Positions 43,226-52,291 of a DNA stretch of 55,630 nucleotides are shown here, piece by piece; the stretch's first letter is position 1, and every line of letters starts with the position of its first letter. A model generated the notes under the pieces. It worked only from the letters and a program-made list of their open reading frames with translations. It did no database searches and had not been told where the DNA came from. The stretch is from Thermus brockianus (GTDB taxonomy: Bacteria > Deinococcota > Deinococci > Deinococcales > Thermaceae). The stretch is from NCBI RefSeq assembly GCF_021462505.1, contig NZ_JAKEDV010000011.1:15503-71132 (forward strand). Reading direction: 5' to 3'. The position numbers and the translations under genes are program-made.

Positions 43226-44413
43226 ATGCCTCTCTTCCTTGTTCTGCGCCAACGCATCCTGCGCCTCGAGAGGGAACACGTGGAAAGCTTCCCGGCGGAA
43301 GGCCTTTTGGACGAGGAGGGAAGGCCCCGGTACGAGCGCCTCCTCCACCGCCTGCGCGAGCTTGGGGCCAAGGGGAGCTACATCGGCTTGGGGCCGGAGT
43401 TCGCCCTTCTCCGCTGGCAGAGCTTCCCGGCCCTCGAGGGCTTCCCCCTGGAGGAAGCCGTCCTCGCCGAGGCGGAGCGGAGCCCCCTCTTCGCCGGGGA
43501 GGAGCTTTTCGCCGACTACCTCCTCACCACCCCCGAGGACGAGCGCAGGGTGCGGGTCCTCTACGCCGCCATGCCCAAGAAGGGAGCCGCCCTCTTGGGC
43601 CGCTTGAGGCCAAGCCGCATAGAACCCTTGCCCCTCCTCCTCTGGCGCCACGCCCTCCAACGGAGCGAGGCGCACACCCTTTTGGTCCTGGAAAACCTGG
43701 CCCACACCGTGGCCCTTTTTGAAGGGGGGGTGCTCAAGGGCTTCCGCTACCTCACCCTCGAGGCCGATGCCGGCACGGAAGCCCTCGCCGAGGAAGTGGC
43801 CCGCTCCCTCGCCCTCTTTGGCCACGCAGGGCGCCCGGAGGAGGCCTGGCTCCTGGGCCTCCCCACCCCACCCCCCCTGCCCCCGGGGCTTTTGGCGGAG
43901 CGCATCCACCAGGACGCGCCCCAGGGCCTGGAGGCCCTGGCCCTGGCCCAGGCGCTTTCCCTAGACCTCAAGCCAAGGCGCCGCCCCTTGGGGGAAGGCT
44001 TGCCGCGGGAGGCCCAGCTCGCCATCTTTTTGGCCTCCCTCTTCTTCGTCCTGGGGCTCCTTGGGCAAAGCCTCCTCACCCAGATGGCCGCCCGGGAAAG
44101 GGGCCGCCTAGAGGCCCTAAAGCGGGAAGCGGCCCTCTTGCGGGAGCAAGCCTTCCAGCCGGCAAGGCCTGAGGGGCTTGGCCTGGAGGAGATCCTCAAG
44201 GTGGCGGCGGAAAAGCCGGAAAGCCTTTGGCTCACCCGCCTCGAGGCCGAGGAGGGCCGCCTCCTCCTAGAGGGCAAGGCCCTGGACCCCTACGCTCCCC
44301 TCCTCCTCGCCCAACGGCTTGGGGGGAGGGTGGGCCCCCTGGAGCGCGCAAGCCTAGGGGGAAAGACCGTCTACGCCTGGGAGGTGGAGGTTGCAAAGGC
44401 CCAAGCTCGGTGA
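43226..44413 (+). CDS. GspL/PilM-PilN-like platform protein
   Basis: The 395-residue product has a large cytoplasmic part (residues 1-255) with PilM/GspL-like features (GSYIGLGPEFALLRWQSFPALEGFPLEEAVLAEAERSPLF; LLVLENLAHTVALFEGGVLKGFRYLTLEADAGTEALAEEVARSL). One membrane segment follows (about 258-278, AQLAIFLASLFFVLGLLGQSLL), then a coiled coil and a small periplasmic domain. This order is that of GspL, equal to fused PilM and PilN. It should link the ATPase to the inner-membrane platform. The end overlaps the ATPase gene by 23 bases. Confidence 0.78.
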   Translation: MPLFLVLRQRILRLEREHVESFPAEGLLDEEGRPRYERLLHRLRELGAKGSYIGLGPEFALLRWQSFPALEGFPLEEAVLAEAERSPLFAGEELFADYLLTTPEDERRVRVLYAAMPKKGAALLGRLRPSRIEPLPLLLWRHALQRSEAHTLLVLENLAHTVALFEGGVLKGFRYLTLEADAGTEALAEEVARSLALFGHAGRPEEAWLLGLPTPPPLPPGLLAERIHQDAPQGLEALALAQALSLDLKPRRRPLGEGLPREAQLAIFLASLFFVLGLLGQSLLTQMAARERGRLEALKREAALLREQAFQPARPEGLGLEEILKVAAEKPESLWLTRLEAEEGRLLLEGKALDPYAPLLLAQRLGGRVGPLERASLGGKTVYAWEVEVAKAQAR

Positions 44414-46034
44414 ACTCCTCCTGCGCCTAGGGTACATCACGGCGGAGCAGCTCCAGGCGGCCTTGGAGGAGCAAGCCCGCACGGGGGACCTCCTGGGCCA
44501 GGTCCTCCTCCGGCGGGGCTACGTGAAGGAGGAAGACCTGGCCCGGGTCCTGGCGGACCAGCAAAGGGCGCCCCTCATCCGCCTGGCGGAAACCTCCCCC
44601 GATCCCCAAGCCCTGCGCCTCCTGGATCCCCGCTTCGCCCGGGAGAAGCGGGTCTTCCCCTTTCGGGTGGAGGGGAACCGGCTCCACGTGGCCATGGCCC
44701 ACCCCTCGGACCTGGCCCTTCTGGACGAGCTCCGCTTCCTCACGGGAAAGGAAATCGTTCCCTACCTGGCCCCAGACCGGGAGATCCTGGAGGCCCTGGA
44801 CCGCCTCCTGGCGGAGGAGGCCCGGCCCAAGGAGGAGGCCCGGCGCGAGGAGACCGCCCAGGTGGACCTCACCCTCGAGGCCATGCCCGCCGTGCGCTTG
44901 GCCCAGGCCCTCCTGGAACGGGCCATCGGCCTCAACGCCAGCGACCTCCACCTGGACCCCGAGGAAACCCACCTGGCGGTGCGGGCCCGCATGGACGGGG
45001 TCATCCAGGAGCTAGAACGCCTCCCCAAGGACCTGGAAGCCCCCCTGGCCGCCCGCTATAAGGTCCTGGCGGGCATGGACATCGCCGAAAAGCGCCGCCC
45101 CCAGGACGGCCACTTCACCTTCCCCTTTGAGGGAAAGCGGTACGAGGTGCGGGTGGCCTCCGTGGGCACCCTCCACGGGGAGAAGCTCACCCTGCGCATC
45201 ATCTACCCCACGGGAGTGCGGCTCGGCCTCACGGAGCTCGGCATGCTCCCCGAGGAGCTCGCCCTCTTTCAAAAGCTCCTCCGTAAGCCTCACGGCATCC
45301 TCTTCGTCACCGGCCCCACGGGAAGCGGCAAGACCACCACCCTCTACGCCGCCCTGGACCGCCTTTACACCCGGGAGAAAACCTTCGTCACCATTGAAGA
45401 CCCCGTGGAGTTCCCCCTGGAGGGCGTGGTGCAGATCCCCGTCCAGCCCAAAATCGGCCTCACCTTCGCCGAGGCCCTGCGGAGCGTTTTGCGCCTGGAC
45501 CCCGACGTGATCCTGGTGGGAGAGGTGCGGGATGGGGATACCCTGGACACCGCCCTCCGGGCGGCCCTCACCGGGCACCTGGTCCTCGCCACCCTGCACG
45601 CCAACGACGCCATCGCCGCCATAACCCGGCTCTTAGAAATGGGAGCGGAAAGGCACCTCCTGGCCTCCACCCTCCTCGGCACCGTGGCCCAGCGCCTGGT
45701 GCGCCGGGTCTGCCCCCAGTGCGCCCGGCCCCAACCCCTTTCCGAGGAGGCCCGCCTCTTCTTCGGGGAGGAGGCGCCCGAGGAGGAGGTGCGGGGGGAA
45801 GGGTGCCCCTTCTGTCGGGGCACGGGGTATAGGGGACGGGTAGGCCTTTACGAGGTCTACGCCCCCGACCGGGAAGCCCTCTACCGCCTGGGCCTAGGCG
45901 CCAGCGAAGGGGAACTGCGGGAGCGGGCCAAAGCCCAAGGCCACCGGGACCTGCGGGCGGTGGGGCTCCACCAAGTGCGCGCGGGGATCACCACGGGGAG
46001 CGAGCTTCTGCGGGTGCTTGGGACTTGGGAGTAG
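44391..46034 (+). CDS. GspE/PilB-type assembly ATPase
   Basis: The 547-residue hexameric ATPase has an N-terminal MshEN-type domain (LGELLLRLGYITAEQLQAALEEQ). The N2 domain shows SDLHLDPEETHLAVRARMDG and GMDIAEKRRPQDGHF, and Walker A is GPTGSGKT at 308-315. ILVGEVRDGDTLDTALRAALTGHLVLATLHANDA carries Walker B and the His box. The zinc-binding CPQCARP and CPFCRGTGYRGRVGLYEV follow. It has one N-terminal domain, unlike the much longer PilF known in Thermus, so it is a second, separate motor. TTG start behind a GGAGGTGGAGG ribosome site. Confidence 0.92.
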   Translation: MQRPKLGELLLRLGYITAEQLQAALEEQARTGDLLGQVLLRRGYVKEEDLARVLADQQRAPLIRLAETSPDPQALRLLDPRFAREKRVFPFRVEGNRLHVAMAHPSDLALLDELRFLTGKEIVPYLAPDREILEALDRLLAEEARPKEEARREETAQVDLTLEAMPAVRLAQALLERAIGLNASDLHLDPEETHLAVRARMDGVIQELERLPKDLEAPLAARYKVLAGMDIAEKRRPQDGHFTFPFEGKRYEVRVASVGTLHGEKLTLRIIYPTGVRLGLTELGMLPEELALFQKLLRKPHGILFVTGPTGSGKTTTLYAALDRLYTREKTFVTIEDPVEFPLEGVVQIPVQPKIGLTFAEALRSVLRLDPDVILVGEVRDGDTLDTALRAALTGHLVLATLHANDAIAAITRLLEMGAERHLLASTLLGTVAQRLVRRVCPQCARPQPLSEEARLFFGEEAPEEEVRGEGCPFCRGTGYRGRVGLYEVYAPDREALYRLGLGASEGELRERAKAQGHRDLRAVGLHQVRAGITTGSELLRVLGTWE

Positions 46035-46037
46035 GCC

Positions 46038-47228
46038 ATGCGCTTCCTGTACGAGGCCACGGACGAAAAGGGAGAACGGATCTACCGGGGGGTCCTCGAG
46101 GCGGAAACCCCCCAAGGGGCCAGGCGCCGCCTCCGGGAGATGGGCCTCTATCCCTTGCGTTTGGAGAGGGTAAGGCGCCCGCAGAAAGGGCGGGTACCCC
46201 TTCCCGAGCTCGTCCTCTTCATGGAGGAGTTCGCCACCCTGGTGGGGGCCGGGGTGTCCGTGACCCAGGCCCTGCACACCCTCTCCTTGGAAAGCCGGCA
46301 CCCCCTCCTGAAGGAAGCGGCCCGAGGGGTGCGGGAGCGGGTGGAGGGGGGCGAGGGTCTGGCCCAGGCCATGGACCAGTACCCCCAGGTCTTCCCTCCC
46401 CTGGTGCGGGCCCTGGTGGGGGCGGCGGAGGTGGGCGGGGCCTTGGAGGTGGTGCTCAGGCGCATCGCCGAGTACCTGGACAAAAGCCACGACCTGCGGG
46501 AAAAGGTGCGCACCGCCCTCCTCTACCCCTCCTTCGTGGTGGCGGTCTTGGTCCTCGTGGTGGCGGTTCTGCTCCTTTTCGTCATCCCCGTCTTCGCCCG
46601 GCTTTACGGGGCAGCGGGGGCGGAGTTGCCCTGGCCCACCCGCTTCCTCATCGGCGCCTCCTTCTTCGTGCGGCAAAACGGGTTTTGGCTCCTCCTCTTC
46701 CTTGTGGGCCTGGTGTACTTCCTTAGGGCCTACCACCAGACCCCCGGGGGCGCCCGGCTCATAGACGGGCTTCTCCTCCGGCTTCCCCTGGTGGGGCCCA
46801 TCCTGCACAAAGCGGCCATGGCCCGCTTCGCCCGGACCCTGGCCACGCTTTACGAGGGAGGCGTGCTCATCACCCAGGCCCTCGAGGCCACCCGCAACAC
46901 CCTGGGCAACGCCGCCCTCGCCGAAGCCCTGGACCGGGTTCTGGAACGGGTGGTCCGGGGGGAGTCCCTTAGCGCTGCCATGGGGCGCGAACCCCTTTTC
47001 CTGCCCATCCTGGTACGCCTCGCCCTGGTGGGAGAGGAGGCGGGAAGCCTGGACCAGATGCTTTACCAAGCCGCCTTCCACCTGGAGCGGGAGGTGGACT
47101 ATGGGGTCAAACGGCTCTCCTCCAGCATTGAGCCCGCCCTCACCGTGGTCTTAGGGGGTATAATGCTCGTGGTCGCCTTAGCGCTTTATCTTCCGCTCTT
47201 TGACCTCTCCCGGATCCTGCGCCGATGA
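46038..47228 (+). CDS. GspF/PilC-family inner-membrane platform protein
   Basis: The 396-residue protein has the two duplicated GspF domains. First: LPELVLFMEEFATLVGAGVSVTQALHTLSLESRHPLLKEAARGVRERVEGGEGLAQAMDQYPQVFPPLVRALVGAAEVGG. Second: MARFARTLATLYEGGVLITQALEATRNTLGNAALAEALDRVLERVVRGESLSAAM, with VRLALVGEEAGSLDQML. Three membrane segments, including SFVVAVLVLVVAVLLLFVIPVFARLYG. It forms the rotor-like platform turned by the ATPase. Confidence 0.92.
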   Translation: MRFLYEATDEKGERIYRGVLEAETPQGARRRLREMGLYPLRLERVRRPQKGRVPLPELVLFMEEFATLVGAGVSVTQALHTLSLESRHPLLKEAARGVRERVEGGEGLAQAMDQYPQVFPPLVRALVGAAEVGGALEVVLRRIAEYLDKSHDLREKVRTALLYPSFVVAVLVLVVAVLLLFVIPVFARLYGAAGAELPWPTRFLIGASFFVRQNGFWLLLFLVGLVYFLRAYHQTPGGARLIDGLLLRLPLVGPILHKAAMARFARTLATLYEGGVLITQALEATRNTLGNAALAEALDRVLERVVRGESLSAAMGREPLFLPILVRLALVGEEAGSLDQMLYQAAFHLEREVDYGVKRLSSSIEPALTVVLGGIMLVVALALYLPLFDLSRILRR

Positions 47229-47692
47229 AGCTCCCTATCTGGCTTTGGTTCCTCCTGCCCTTGGCGGTCCTCCTCTGGAGCGCCAACACCCTTTTGGCCA
47301 CCTACCGGACCTACCAAGGGGCCAAGGCGGAAGCGGTGGCCTTGGAAAAGGAGGTGGAGGCCCTCACCCAGCGCCTGCCCCAGGCTCTGGCCGAAGCCCC
47401 CCTACGGGAGGAGGAGCTTCCCCGGCTTTACCAAGGCCTTTTCCGCCTGGCGGAAAGCCAGGGGCTAGAGCTTCACGCCATGGAGCCTGGGGAAGCGGAA
47501 AGCGCCGGCAATGTCCGTGCCTGGCGGCTTCACCTTAAGCTCCAGGGTCCCTACCCTGGGGTTTTGGGCTTCCTGGAGGTCCTCCCCTCCCTGGACCAGC
47601 CCCTCTGGGTGGAAAGCTACGCCCTCGAGCCCGCCGGGGAACGGGGAGAGCGCCTCGCCCTAGACCTCACCCTCCGGATCCTGGCCCCCTAG
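47225..47692 (+). CDS. GspM/PilO-like protein
   Basis: The 155-residue protein has one N-terminal membrane segment (LPIWLWFLLPLAVLLWSANTLLATYRTY), a coiled coil (AKAEAVALEKEVEALTQRLPQAL), then a small alpha-beta domain (LFRLAESQGLELHAMEPG ... VRAWRLHLKLQGPYPGVLGFLEVLPSLDQPLWVESYALEPAG). This matches PilO/GspM in order, including the GxYxxxxxFLxxLe pattern. Last gene of the pilus operon, with ATGA overlap to the GspF gene. No secretin follows. Confidence 0.82.
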   Translation: MKLPIWLWFLLPLAVLLWSANTLLATYRTYQGAKAEAVALEKEVEALTQRLPQALAEAPLREEELPRLYQGLFRLAESQGLELHAMEPGEAESAGNVRAWRLHLKLQGPYPGVLGFLEVLPSLDQPLWVESYALEPAGERGERLALDLTLRILAP

Positions 47693-48391
47693 GCCCACCG
47701 CCCGGTAAAGGGCTTCCTCCTCTTCCGCCGTGAGGTACCTAGCTTCTCCCAAAGGCAAATCCCCAAGGGCCAAAGGCCCCATGGATAGCCGCTTCAGGTA
47801 GAGCACCCGGTTGCCCCGGGCGGCGAACATCCGCTTCACCTGGTGGAAGCGCCCTTCCCTTAGGACAAGCTCCACCCACCTGGGGTCCTCCCCGAGGAAA
47901 AGCTCGGCGGGAAGAAGCCTCCTTCCATCCAGAAAGAGCCCCTCGGCGAAGGCTTTTTGGTCCTCTGGGGTGGCCGGGTGGAGGAGGTGGACGAGGTAGC
48001 GCTTTTCCACCTTGTGCCGGGGGTGGGTGAGGCGGTGAAGGAGTTCCCCGTCCGTGGTGAAGAGGAGGAGCCCCTCGGTGTCCTTGTCCAGCCGGCCCAC
48101 GGGGGAAAGGTCCCTAAGGGGAAAGCCCCGCAAAAGGGCGTAGACCGAAGGCCCTTCGGTACGGCTCGTCACGTAGCCCCTAGGCTTGTGCAGGAGCACG
48201 TGGTGGTGGCGCCGCACCCTAAGGGGCTTCCCGTCCAGGGCCACCTCCGCCTCCTGGGGCACGCGGAAACCAGGGTCCCGCACCACTTCTCCCGCCACGG
48301 AAACCCGCCCCGCCCGCACGAGCCCCGCCACCTCCTTGCGGCTCCCAAGGCCCAGGCGGGCGAGGAGCTTGTCCAAGCGCTCTCCCTTCAC
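47660..48391 (-). CDS. Pseudouridine synthase (RsuA/RluB family)
   Basis: This enzyme of about 243 residues has an N-terminal S4 domain (RLDKLLARLGLGSRKEVAGLVRAGRVSVAG) and a catalytic domain with LHKPRGYVTS, the active-site Asp in LSPVGRLDKDTEGLLLFTTDGEL, then KRYLVHL and REGRFHQVKRMFAARGNRVLYLKRLSMGPL. It converts a uridine in rRNA (16S 516-like or 23S 2605-like) to pseudouridine. The GTG at 48391 overlaps the TGA of the decayed HEPN frame; another GTG lies 24 bases upstream. Convergent overlap of 33 bases with the pilus operon. Confidence 0.9.
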   Translation of the reverse strand: MKGERLDKLLARLGLGSRKEVAGLVRAGRVSVAGEVVRDPGFRVPQEAEVALDGKPLRVRRHHHVLLHKPRGYVTSRTEGPSVYALLRGFPLRDLSPVGRLDKDTEGLLLFTTDGELLHRLTHPRHKVEKRYLVHLLHPATPEDQKAFAEGLFLDGRRLLPAELFLGEDPRWVELVLREGRFHQVKRMFAARGNRVLYLKRLSMGPLALGDLPLGEARYLTAEEEEALYRAVGLGGQDPEGEV

Positions 48392-48634
48392 AACTCCCTG
48401 GCCCCTTTCAGCCACCCAAAGGCTTCCCGGGCAAACCCTTCTCGGGTGTGCCCCCTGGGCTCCACGCGCCCGTCCAACCCCTTCGCCGCCTCCTCCCCCC
48501 CATCTGGCCGCTTACGCCCACCGCGCAGGATGCCCAGCCGCAATCCCCCCTTCCAGGTTCCGCGCGCCCATGGCCAGGGTGGGGTGGGCTTGGGCGCGCC
48601 ACCGGGCAAAGGCCTTGCGGTCCAAGGGCGCCAT
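48388..48634 (-). pseudogene. Decayed HEPN-domain gene
   Basis: The frame from an ATG at 48634 reads MAPLDRKAFARWRAQAHPTL then AMGARNLEGG, matching the first helix of bacterial HEPN proteins (RxWxxQAxxTLxxARxNLEGG). It then shifts: in the next frame DCGWASC resembles DYxWAC, and in the third EEAAKGLDGRV resembles the AAEKAxKGL helix before ending at TGA 48388, which overlaps the rsuA-like start (GTGA). At least two frameshifts and a missing C-terminal half mark it as a remnant. HEPN proteins are often RNase toxins with an MNT antitoxin; no MNT gene is seen. Family call by eye only. Confidence 0.5.
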
Positions 48635-48640
48635 CCTCCT

Positions 48641-48647
48641 TATCCTA
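48641..48647. promoter_or_regulatory. Overlapping divergent -10 elements
   Basis: TATCCT on the forward strand (48641-48646) lies 7 bases before the alaX ATG. TAGGAT on the reverse strand (48642-48647) lies 7 bases before the HEPN remnant ATG. The two elements share five bases, so only one polymerase can bind at a time. Confidence 0.6.
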
Positions 48648-48653
48648 AGGGGC

Positions 48654-49781
48654 ATGAGGCTTTACCAGTTGGACAGCTACGCCACCCGTTTCCGCGCCCA
48701 GGTGGTGCGGGCCTGGAGCGACGCAAAGGGGCACTACGCCGTACTCTCGGAAACCCTCTTCTACCCCGAATCCGGGGGGCAGCCTGCGGACACCGGGGTC
48801 CTGCGGGGGGCGTTCGGCGAGGTGCGGGTCCTCCACGCCTACGAGGAGGAAAAAGCCTTCGGGGACGTGGTCCACGTCCTCGCCCAACCCGTGCCCCAAG
48901 GCGCCTTTGTGGAGGGGGAGATTGACTGGGAAAGGCGCTTCCGCCACATGCAGCGGCACACCGCCCAGCACATCCTCTCCCAGGCCCTCCTACGGGCCGG
49001 CAACTACCACACCATCGCCGTGAGCCTGGACTCGGCGGTGTGCACCGTGGACCTCGAGGAGGAACTGGAAGAGGAAAAGCTCCGCCAGGCGGAAGCCCTG
49101 GCCAACCTCGCCGTCTACGCCGATTACCCGGTGGAGGCCTTCTTCGTGAGCGAAGCGGAACTGGCCCAGTACCCCCTAAGGCGCCCCCCCAAGGTGCAGG
49201 GCCAGGTGCGCCTGGTGCGCATCGGGGACTTTGACCTCGCCGCCTGCGGGGGCACCCACCTAAAGACCAGCGCCCAAGCCGGGCCCATCAAGGTCCTGAA
49301 GTGGGAGCGGTACAAGGGGGGAAGCCGGGTCTACTTTATGGCGGGGTGGGAGGCCTTGGAGGACTACCACGCCAAGCACGCCCTCCTCGCCCGGCTCGCC
49401 CTCGGCTTCTCCACGAACCCCCTGGAGGTGGAGAAGCCCATCCAGAAACTCCAGGAAGAGCTTTATGCCCTAAAAGGGGAAAACCTAACCCTGAAGGAAG
49501 CCCTGGTGGAAGCCCTCCTCCCCAGAGCCCTGGAGGAAGGGGTGCTTTTGGTCCCGGCGCCCGTCCTCGGGGAGCTCGCCAAAAAGCTCCTTTCCTGGAG
49601 CGACAAGACCTTCCTCCTCCTCTCCCCCGAGGGCCGCTTCGCCCTCCTGGGCCCCAAGCGGATGGAGGTCCTGGAAAGCCTCAAGGCCCTGGGGGCCAAG
49701 GGCGGGGGCAAGGAGGTGGTCCAGGGGGCCCTGCCCAAGGAAAAAGTGGCGGAGGCCCTGGACCCCAAGCGGGTAAGCTAG
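48654..49781 (+). CDS. alaX: Alanyl-tRNA editing protein AlaX (long form)
   Basis: The 375-residue protein is related to the editing domain of alanyl-tRNA synthetase. Zinc ligands lie in RHTAQHIL (His102, His106) and AACGGTHLK (Cys198, His202). [16 protein letters not shown] near the N-terminus is the family glycine motif. A C-terminal part (about 255-375) with a coiled coil and [28 protein letters not shown] resembles DHHA1. It should remove serine or glycine wrongly attached to tRNA-Ala. Leaderless start. Confidence 0.91.
   Translation: MRLYQLDSYATRFRAQVVRAWSDAKGHYAVLSETLFYPESGGQPADTGVLRGAFGEVRVLHAYEEEKAFGDVVHVLAQPVPQGAFVEGEIDWERRFRHMQRHTAQHILSQALLRAGNYHTIAVSLDSAVCTVDLEEELEEEKLRQAEALANLAVYADYPVEAFFVSEAELAQYPLRRPPKVQGQVRLVRIGDFDLAACGGTHLKTSAQAGPIKVLKWERYKGGSRVYFMAGWEALEDYHAKHALLARLALGFSTNPLEVEKPIQKLQEELYALKGENLTLKEALVEALLPRALEEGVLLVPAPVLGELAKKLLSWSDKTFLLLSPEGRFALLGPKRMEVLESLKALGAKGGGKEVVQGALPKEKVAEALDPKRVS
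49774..49779 (+). promoter_or_regulatory. -10 of the second SDR gene
   Basis: TAAGCT overlaps the last codons of alaX and lies 6 bases before the ATG at 49786. Confidence 0.45.
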
Positions 49782-49785
49782 GGGC

Positions 49786-50556
49786 ATGGGGCTATTTGAG
49801 GGGAAAGGCGTCCTGGTCACGGGGGGCGCCCGGGGGATTGGCCGGGCCATCGTCCGGGCCTTCGCCCGGGAAGGGGCCTTGGTGGCGCTATGCGACCTAA
49901 GGCCCGAGGGGCAGGAGGTGGCGGAGGAGGTAGGGGGGTTTTTCGTCCGGGCGGACCTGGCGGAGGAGAGGGACCGGGTGCGCTTCGTGGAGGAGGCGGA
50001 AAAGGCATTGGGCCGGATTGACGTCCTGGTCAACAACGCCGCCCTCTCCGCCCCCGGATCTGCCCTCACGGTGAAGCTTCCCGAGTGGCGCCGGGTTTTG
50101 GAGGTGAACCTCACCGCCCCCATGCACCTTTCCGCCCTGGCGGCCAGGAGGATGCAGCGGGTGGGGGGCGGGGCCATCGTGAACGTGGCCAGCGTCCAAG
50201 GGCTTTTCGCCGAGCAGGAAAACGCCGCCTACAACGCCTCCAAAGGGGGCCTCGTGAACCTCACCCGCTCCTTGGCCTTAGACCTCGCCCCCCTCAACAT
50301 CCGGGTGAACGCCGTGGCCCCCGGGGCCATCGCCACGGAGGCGGTCCTCGAGGCCATCGCCCTCTCCGAGGACCCCGAAAGGACCCGGCGGGACTGGGAG
50401 GACCTCCACGCCCTCAGGCGGCTTGGCCGCCCGGAGGAGGTGGCGGAGGCGGTGCTCTTTCTGGCCTCGGAGAAGGCCAGCTTCATCACCGGGGCCATCC
50501 TCCCCGTGGACGGGGGGATGACGGCGAGCTTCCTGATGGCGGGCCGCCCCGTCTAG
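49786..50556 (+). CDS. Short-chain dehydrogenase/reductase (classical)
   Basis: The 256-residue classical SDR has cofactor motif [18 protein letters not shown] (TGxxxGxG) followed by acidic LCDLRPEG, which suggests NAD(H). LVNNAALS is the NNAG-like motif. The catalytic Ser lies in [10 protein letters not shown], Tyr and Lys in [22 protein letters not shown], and the end [11 protein letters not shown] is typical of FabG/glucose-dehydrogenase relatives. Substrate unknown. Its stop shares CTAG with the convergent acyl-CoA dehydrogenase gene. Confidence 0.88.
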   Translation: MGLFEGKGVLVTGGARGIGRAIVRAFAREGALVALCDLRPEGQEVAEEVGGFFVRADLAEERDRVRFVEEAEKALGRIDVLVNNAALSAPGSALTVKLPEWRRVLEVNLTAPMHLSALAARRMQRVGGGAIVNVASVQGLFAEQENAAYNASKGGLVNLTRSLALDLAPLNIRVNAVAPGAIATEAVLEAIALSEDPERTRRDWEDLHALRRLGRPEEVAEAVLFLASEKASFITGAILPVDGGMTASFLMAGRPV

Positions 50557-51671
50557 CGGTAAAGCTCCCGGGCGATGACGAGGCGTTGGATCTCCGAGGT
50601 GCCCTCGTAGATCTCCGTGACCTTGGCGTCCCGGTAGTAGCGCTCCACCCGGTAGTCCCGGTGGTAGCCGTAGCCCCCCAGGACCTGCACCGCCTCCCGG
50701 GTCACCTCCACCGCCACCTGGCTGGCGAAGAGCTTGGCGGCGCTGGCCTCGAGGGTGAACCTCTCCCCTAGGTCCTTCTTCCGCGCCGCCTCCAACACCA
50801 GGGCCCGGGCGGCGGCGATCTTCACGTGCATGTCCGCAATCTTAAAGGCGATGGCCTGGTGCTCCCTAAGCTTCTTGCCAAACTGCTCCCGCTCGTCCGC
50901 ATAGGCCTTGGCGATCTCGTAGGCGCCCCGGGCGATGCCCACCGCCTGGGCCGCCACCCCCACCCGCCCCGAGTCCAACCCCGCCAAGGCGTAGGCCAGG
51001 CCCCGCCCCTCCTCCCCCAGCCGGTTCTCCTCGGGAACGAAAACCCCTTCCAGGCGGACCTCGGCGGTGTGGGCGGCGTGGAGGCCCATCTTCTCCTCCG
51101 GGGGGCCGAAGGAAAGCCCCTGGGCGTCCTTCTCCACCAAAAAGGCGCTGATGCCCTTCTCCGTGCGGGCCATGACCACGTAGAGGTGGGCCTGGCCGGC
51201 GGAGGTGATCCAGCTCTTCACCCCCCAAAGCTCGTACCCCCCCGGCACCCTGCGGGCCTGGGTCCGGAGGCTCGCCGCGTCCGAACCCGCATGGGGCTCC
51301 GTGAGGCAAAAGGCCCCGATCCACTCCCCCCGGGCTAGGGGCACCAAATACCTCCGCTTTTGCGCCTCGGTGCCGAAACGGAGGAGCATGTACTGGGGAA
51401 GCCCGCTGGTCACGGAAAGGACCACCGCCACGCTGGGGTCGGCGGCGGCAATCTCCTCCAGGGCCAAGGCCCAGGTGACGGAGTCTAGCCCCACGCCGCC
51501 CCAGGCCTCCGGGGTGGTCATGCCGAGGAGGCCCAGCTCCGCCAGGGCCTTAAGTTGCGGCCAAGGGTACTTCCCCTCCTTGTCGTACTCCGGGGCCAGG
51601 GGGTAAAGCACCTCCTTGGCCACCTTCCGTACCGTGTCCAAGACGAGCCTTTGCTCCTGAGTAAGGGTCAT
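50553..51671 (-). CDS. Acyl-CoA dehydrogenase
   Basis: The 372-residue flavoenzyme of fatty-acid beta-oxidation has [19 protein letters not shown] and [21 protein letters not shown] at the FAD/substrate site. The family end region is [60 protein letters not shown], with the catalytic Glu in IYEGTSEIQ. Likely short- or medium-chain. An ETF partner is not in the window. A TACGAT -10 lies 8 bases before the ATG. Confidence 0.94.
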   Translation of the reverse strand: MTLTQEQRLVLDTVRKVAKEVLYPLAPEYDKEGKYPWPQLKALAELGLLGMTTPEAWGGVGLDSVTWALALEEIAAADPSVAVVLSVTSGLPQYMLLRFGTEAQKRRYLVPLARGEWIGAFCLTEPHAGSDAASLRTQARRVPGGYELWGVKSWITSAGQAHLYVVMARTEKGISAFLVEKDAQGLSFGPPEEKMGLHAAHTAEVRLEGVFVPEENRLGEEGRGLAYALAGLDSGRVGVAAQAVGIARGAYEIAKAYADEREQFGKKLREHQAIAFKIADMHVKIAAARALVLEAARKKDLGERFTLEASAAKLFASQVAVEVTREAVQVLGGYGYHRDYRVERYYRDAKVTEIYEGTSEIQRLVIARELYR

Positions 51672-51679
51672 CGCCCCCT

Positions 51680-51685
51680 ATCGTA
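51680..51685 (-). promoter_or_regulatory. -10 of the acyl-CoA dehydrogenase gene
   Basis: TACGAT lies 8 bases before the ATG at 51671. Confidence 0.4.
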
Positions 51686-51709
51686 TCACCGCAAGGGGGC
51701 AAAAAAACG

Positions 51710-52273
51710 TCAGGTTTCGCCCCAGCGGGGGGCGCGCTCCGCCTTCAGGCCCAGGTGGTCCAGGATACGCTGGGTGACGAAGCCCAGGAGGTCCTTGATC
51801 TCCTTGGGCCGGTGGTAGAAGCCGGGGCTTGCCGGCAGGACCACCGCCCCCGCCTCGGCCGCCTGGACCATGGCCCTCAGGGTGGGCAGGGGTAGGGGGG
51901 TTTCCCGGGGCACCAGGATGAGGGGCCTCCTTTCCTTGAGGTGGACGTAGGCTGCCCGGGTGAGGAGGGTATCGGCGAGGCCCCAGGCCACCTTGGCCAG
52001 GGTGGTGGCGGAGCAGGGCACCACCACCATCCCCCGGGTGGGAAAAGAGCCCGAGGCGATGGGGGCCCCCAGGTCCCCGTCCTTGTATACCCGGCTTGCC
52101 AGAGGGTAAAGGTCCTTGGGGTTTAATCCCATCTCCTCCCACAAGACCCGCTTGGCCCCTTGGGAGAGCACCAGGTGCACCTCGGCGAGGCCCTGGAGGG
52201 CTTCTAAGAGGTCCAAGGCGTAGGGCATGCCGCTTGCCCCCGAAATCCCCACCACCACCCGGGGAAGGTCCAT
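51710..52273 (-). CDS. ubiX: Flavin prenyltransferase UbiX
   Basis: The protein of about 187 residues makes prenylated FMN for UbiD-type decarboxylases. It opens LPRVVVGISGASGMPYALDLLEAL, the FMN loop typical of UbiX/Pad1. ASGSFPTRGMVVVPCSATTLAKVAWGLADTLLTRAAYVHLKERRPLILVPRETPLPLPTLRAMVQAAEAGAVVLPASPGFYHRPKEIKDLLGFVTQRILDHLG follows, all conserved. No ubiD gene is nearby. Two ATGs are possible (52282 and 52273); the second has a TAGGAT -10 7 bases upstream and is preferred. Confidence 0.92.
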   Translation of the reverse strand: MDLPRVVVGISGASGMPYALDLLEALQGLAEVHLVLSQGAKRVLWEEMGLNPKDLYPLASRVYKDGDLGAPIASGSFPTRGMVVVPCSATTLAKVAWGLADTLLTRAAYVHLKERRPLILVPRETPLPLPTLRAMVQAAEAGAVVLPASPGFYHRPKEIKDLLGFVTQRILDHLGLKAERAPRWGET

Positions 52274-52291
52274 GCCTCCCATCCTAAAGGG

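Noticed and set aside
48408..48602. 64- and 73-codon reverse frames as intact genes ahead of the pseudouridine synthase
   Set aside because: Neither has a start site or a coherent fold alone; together with the ATG frame at 48634 they are better explained as one frameshifted HEPN gene.
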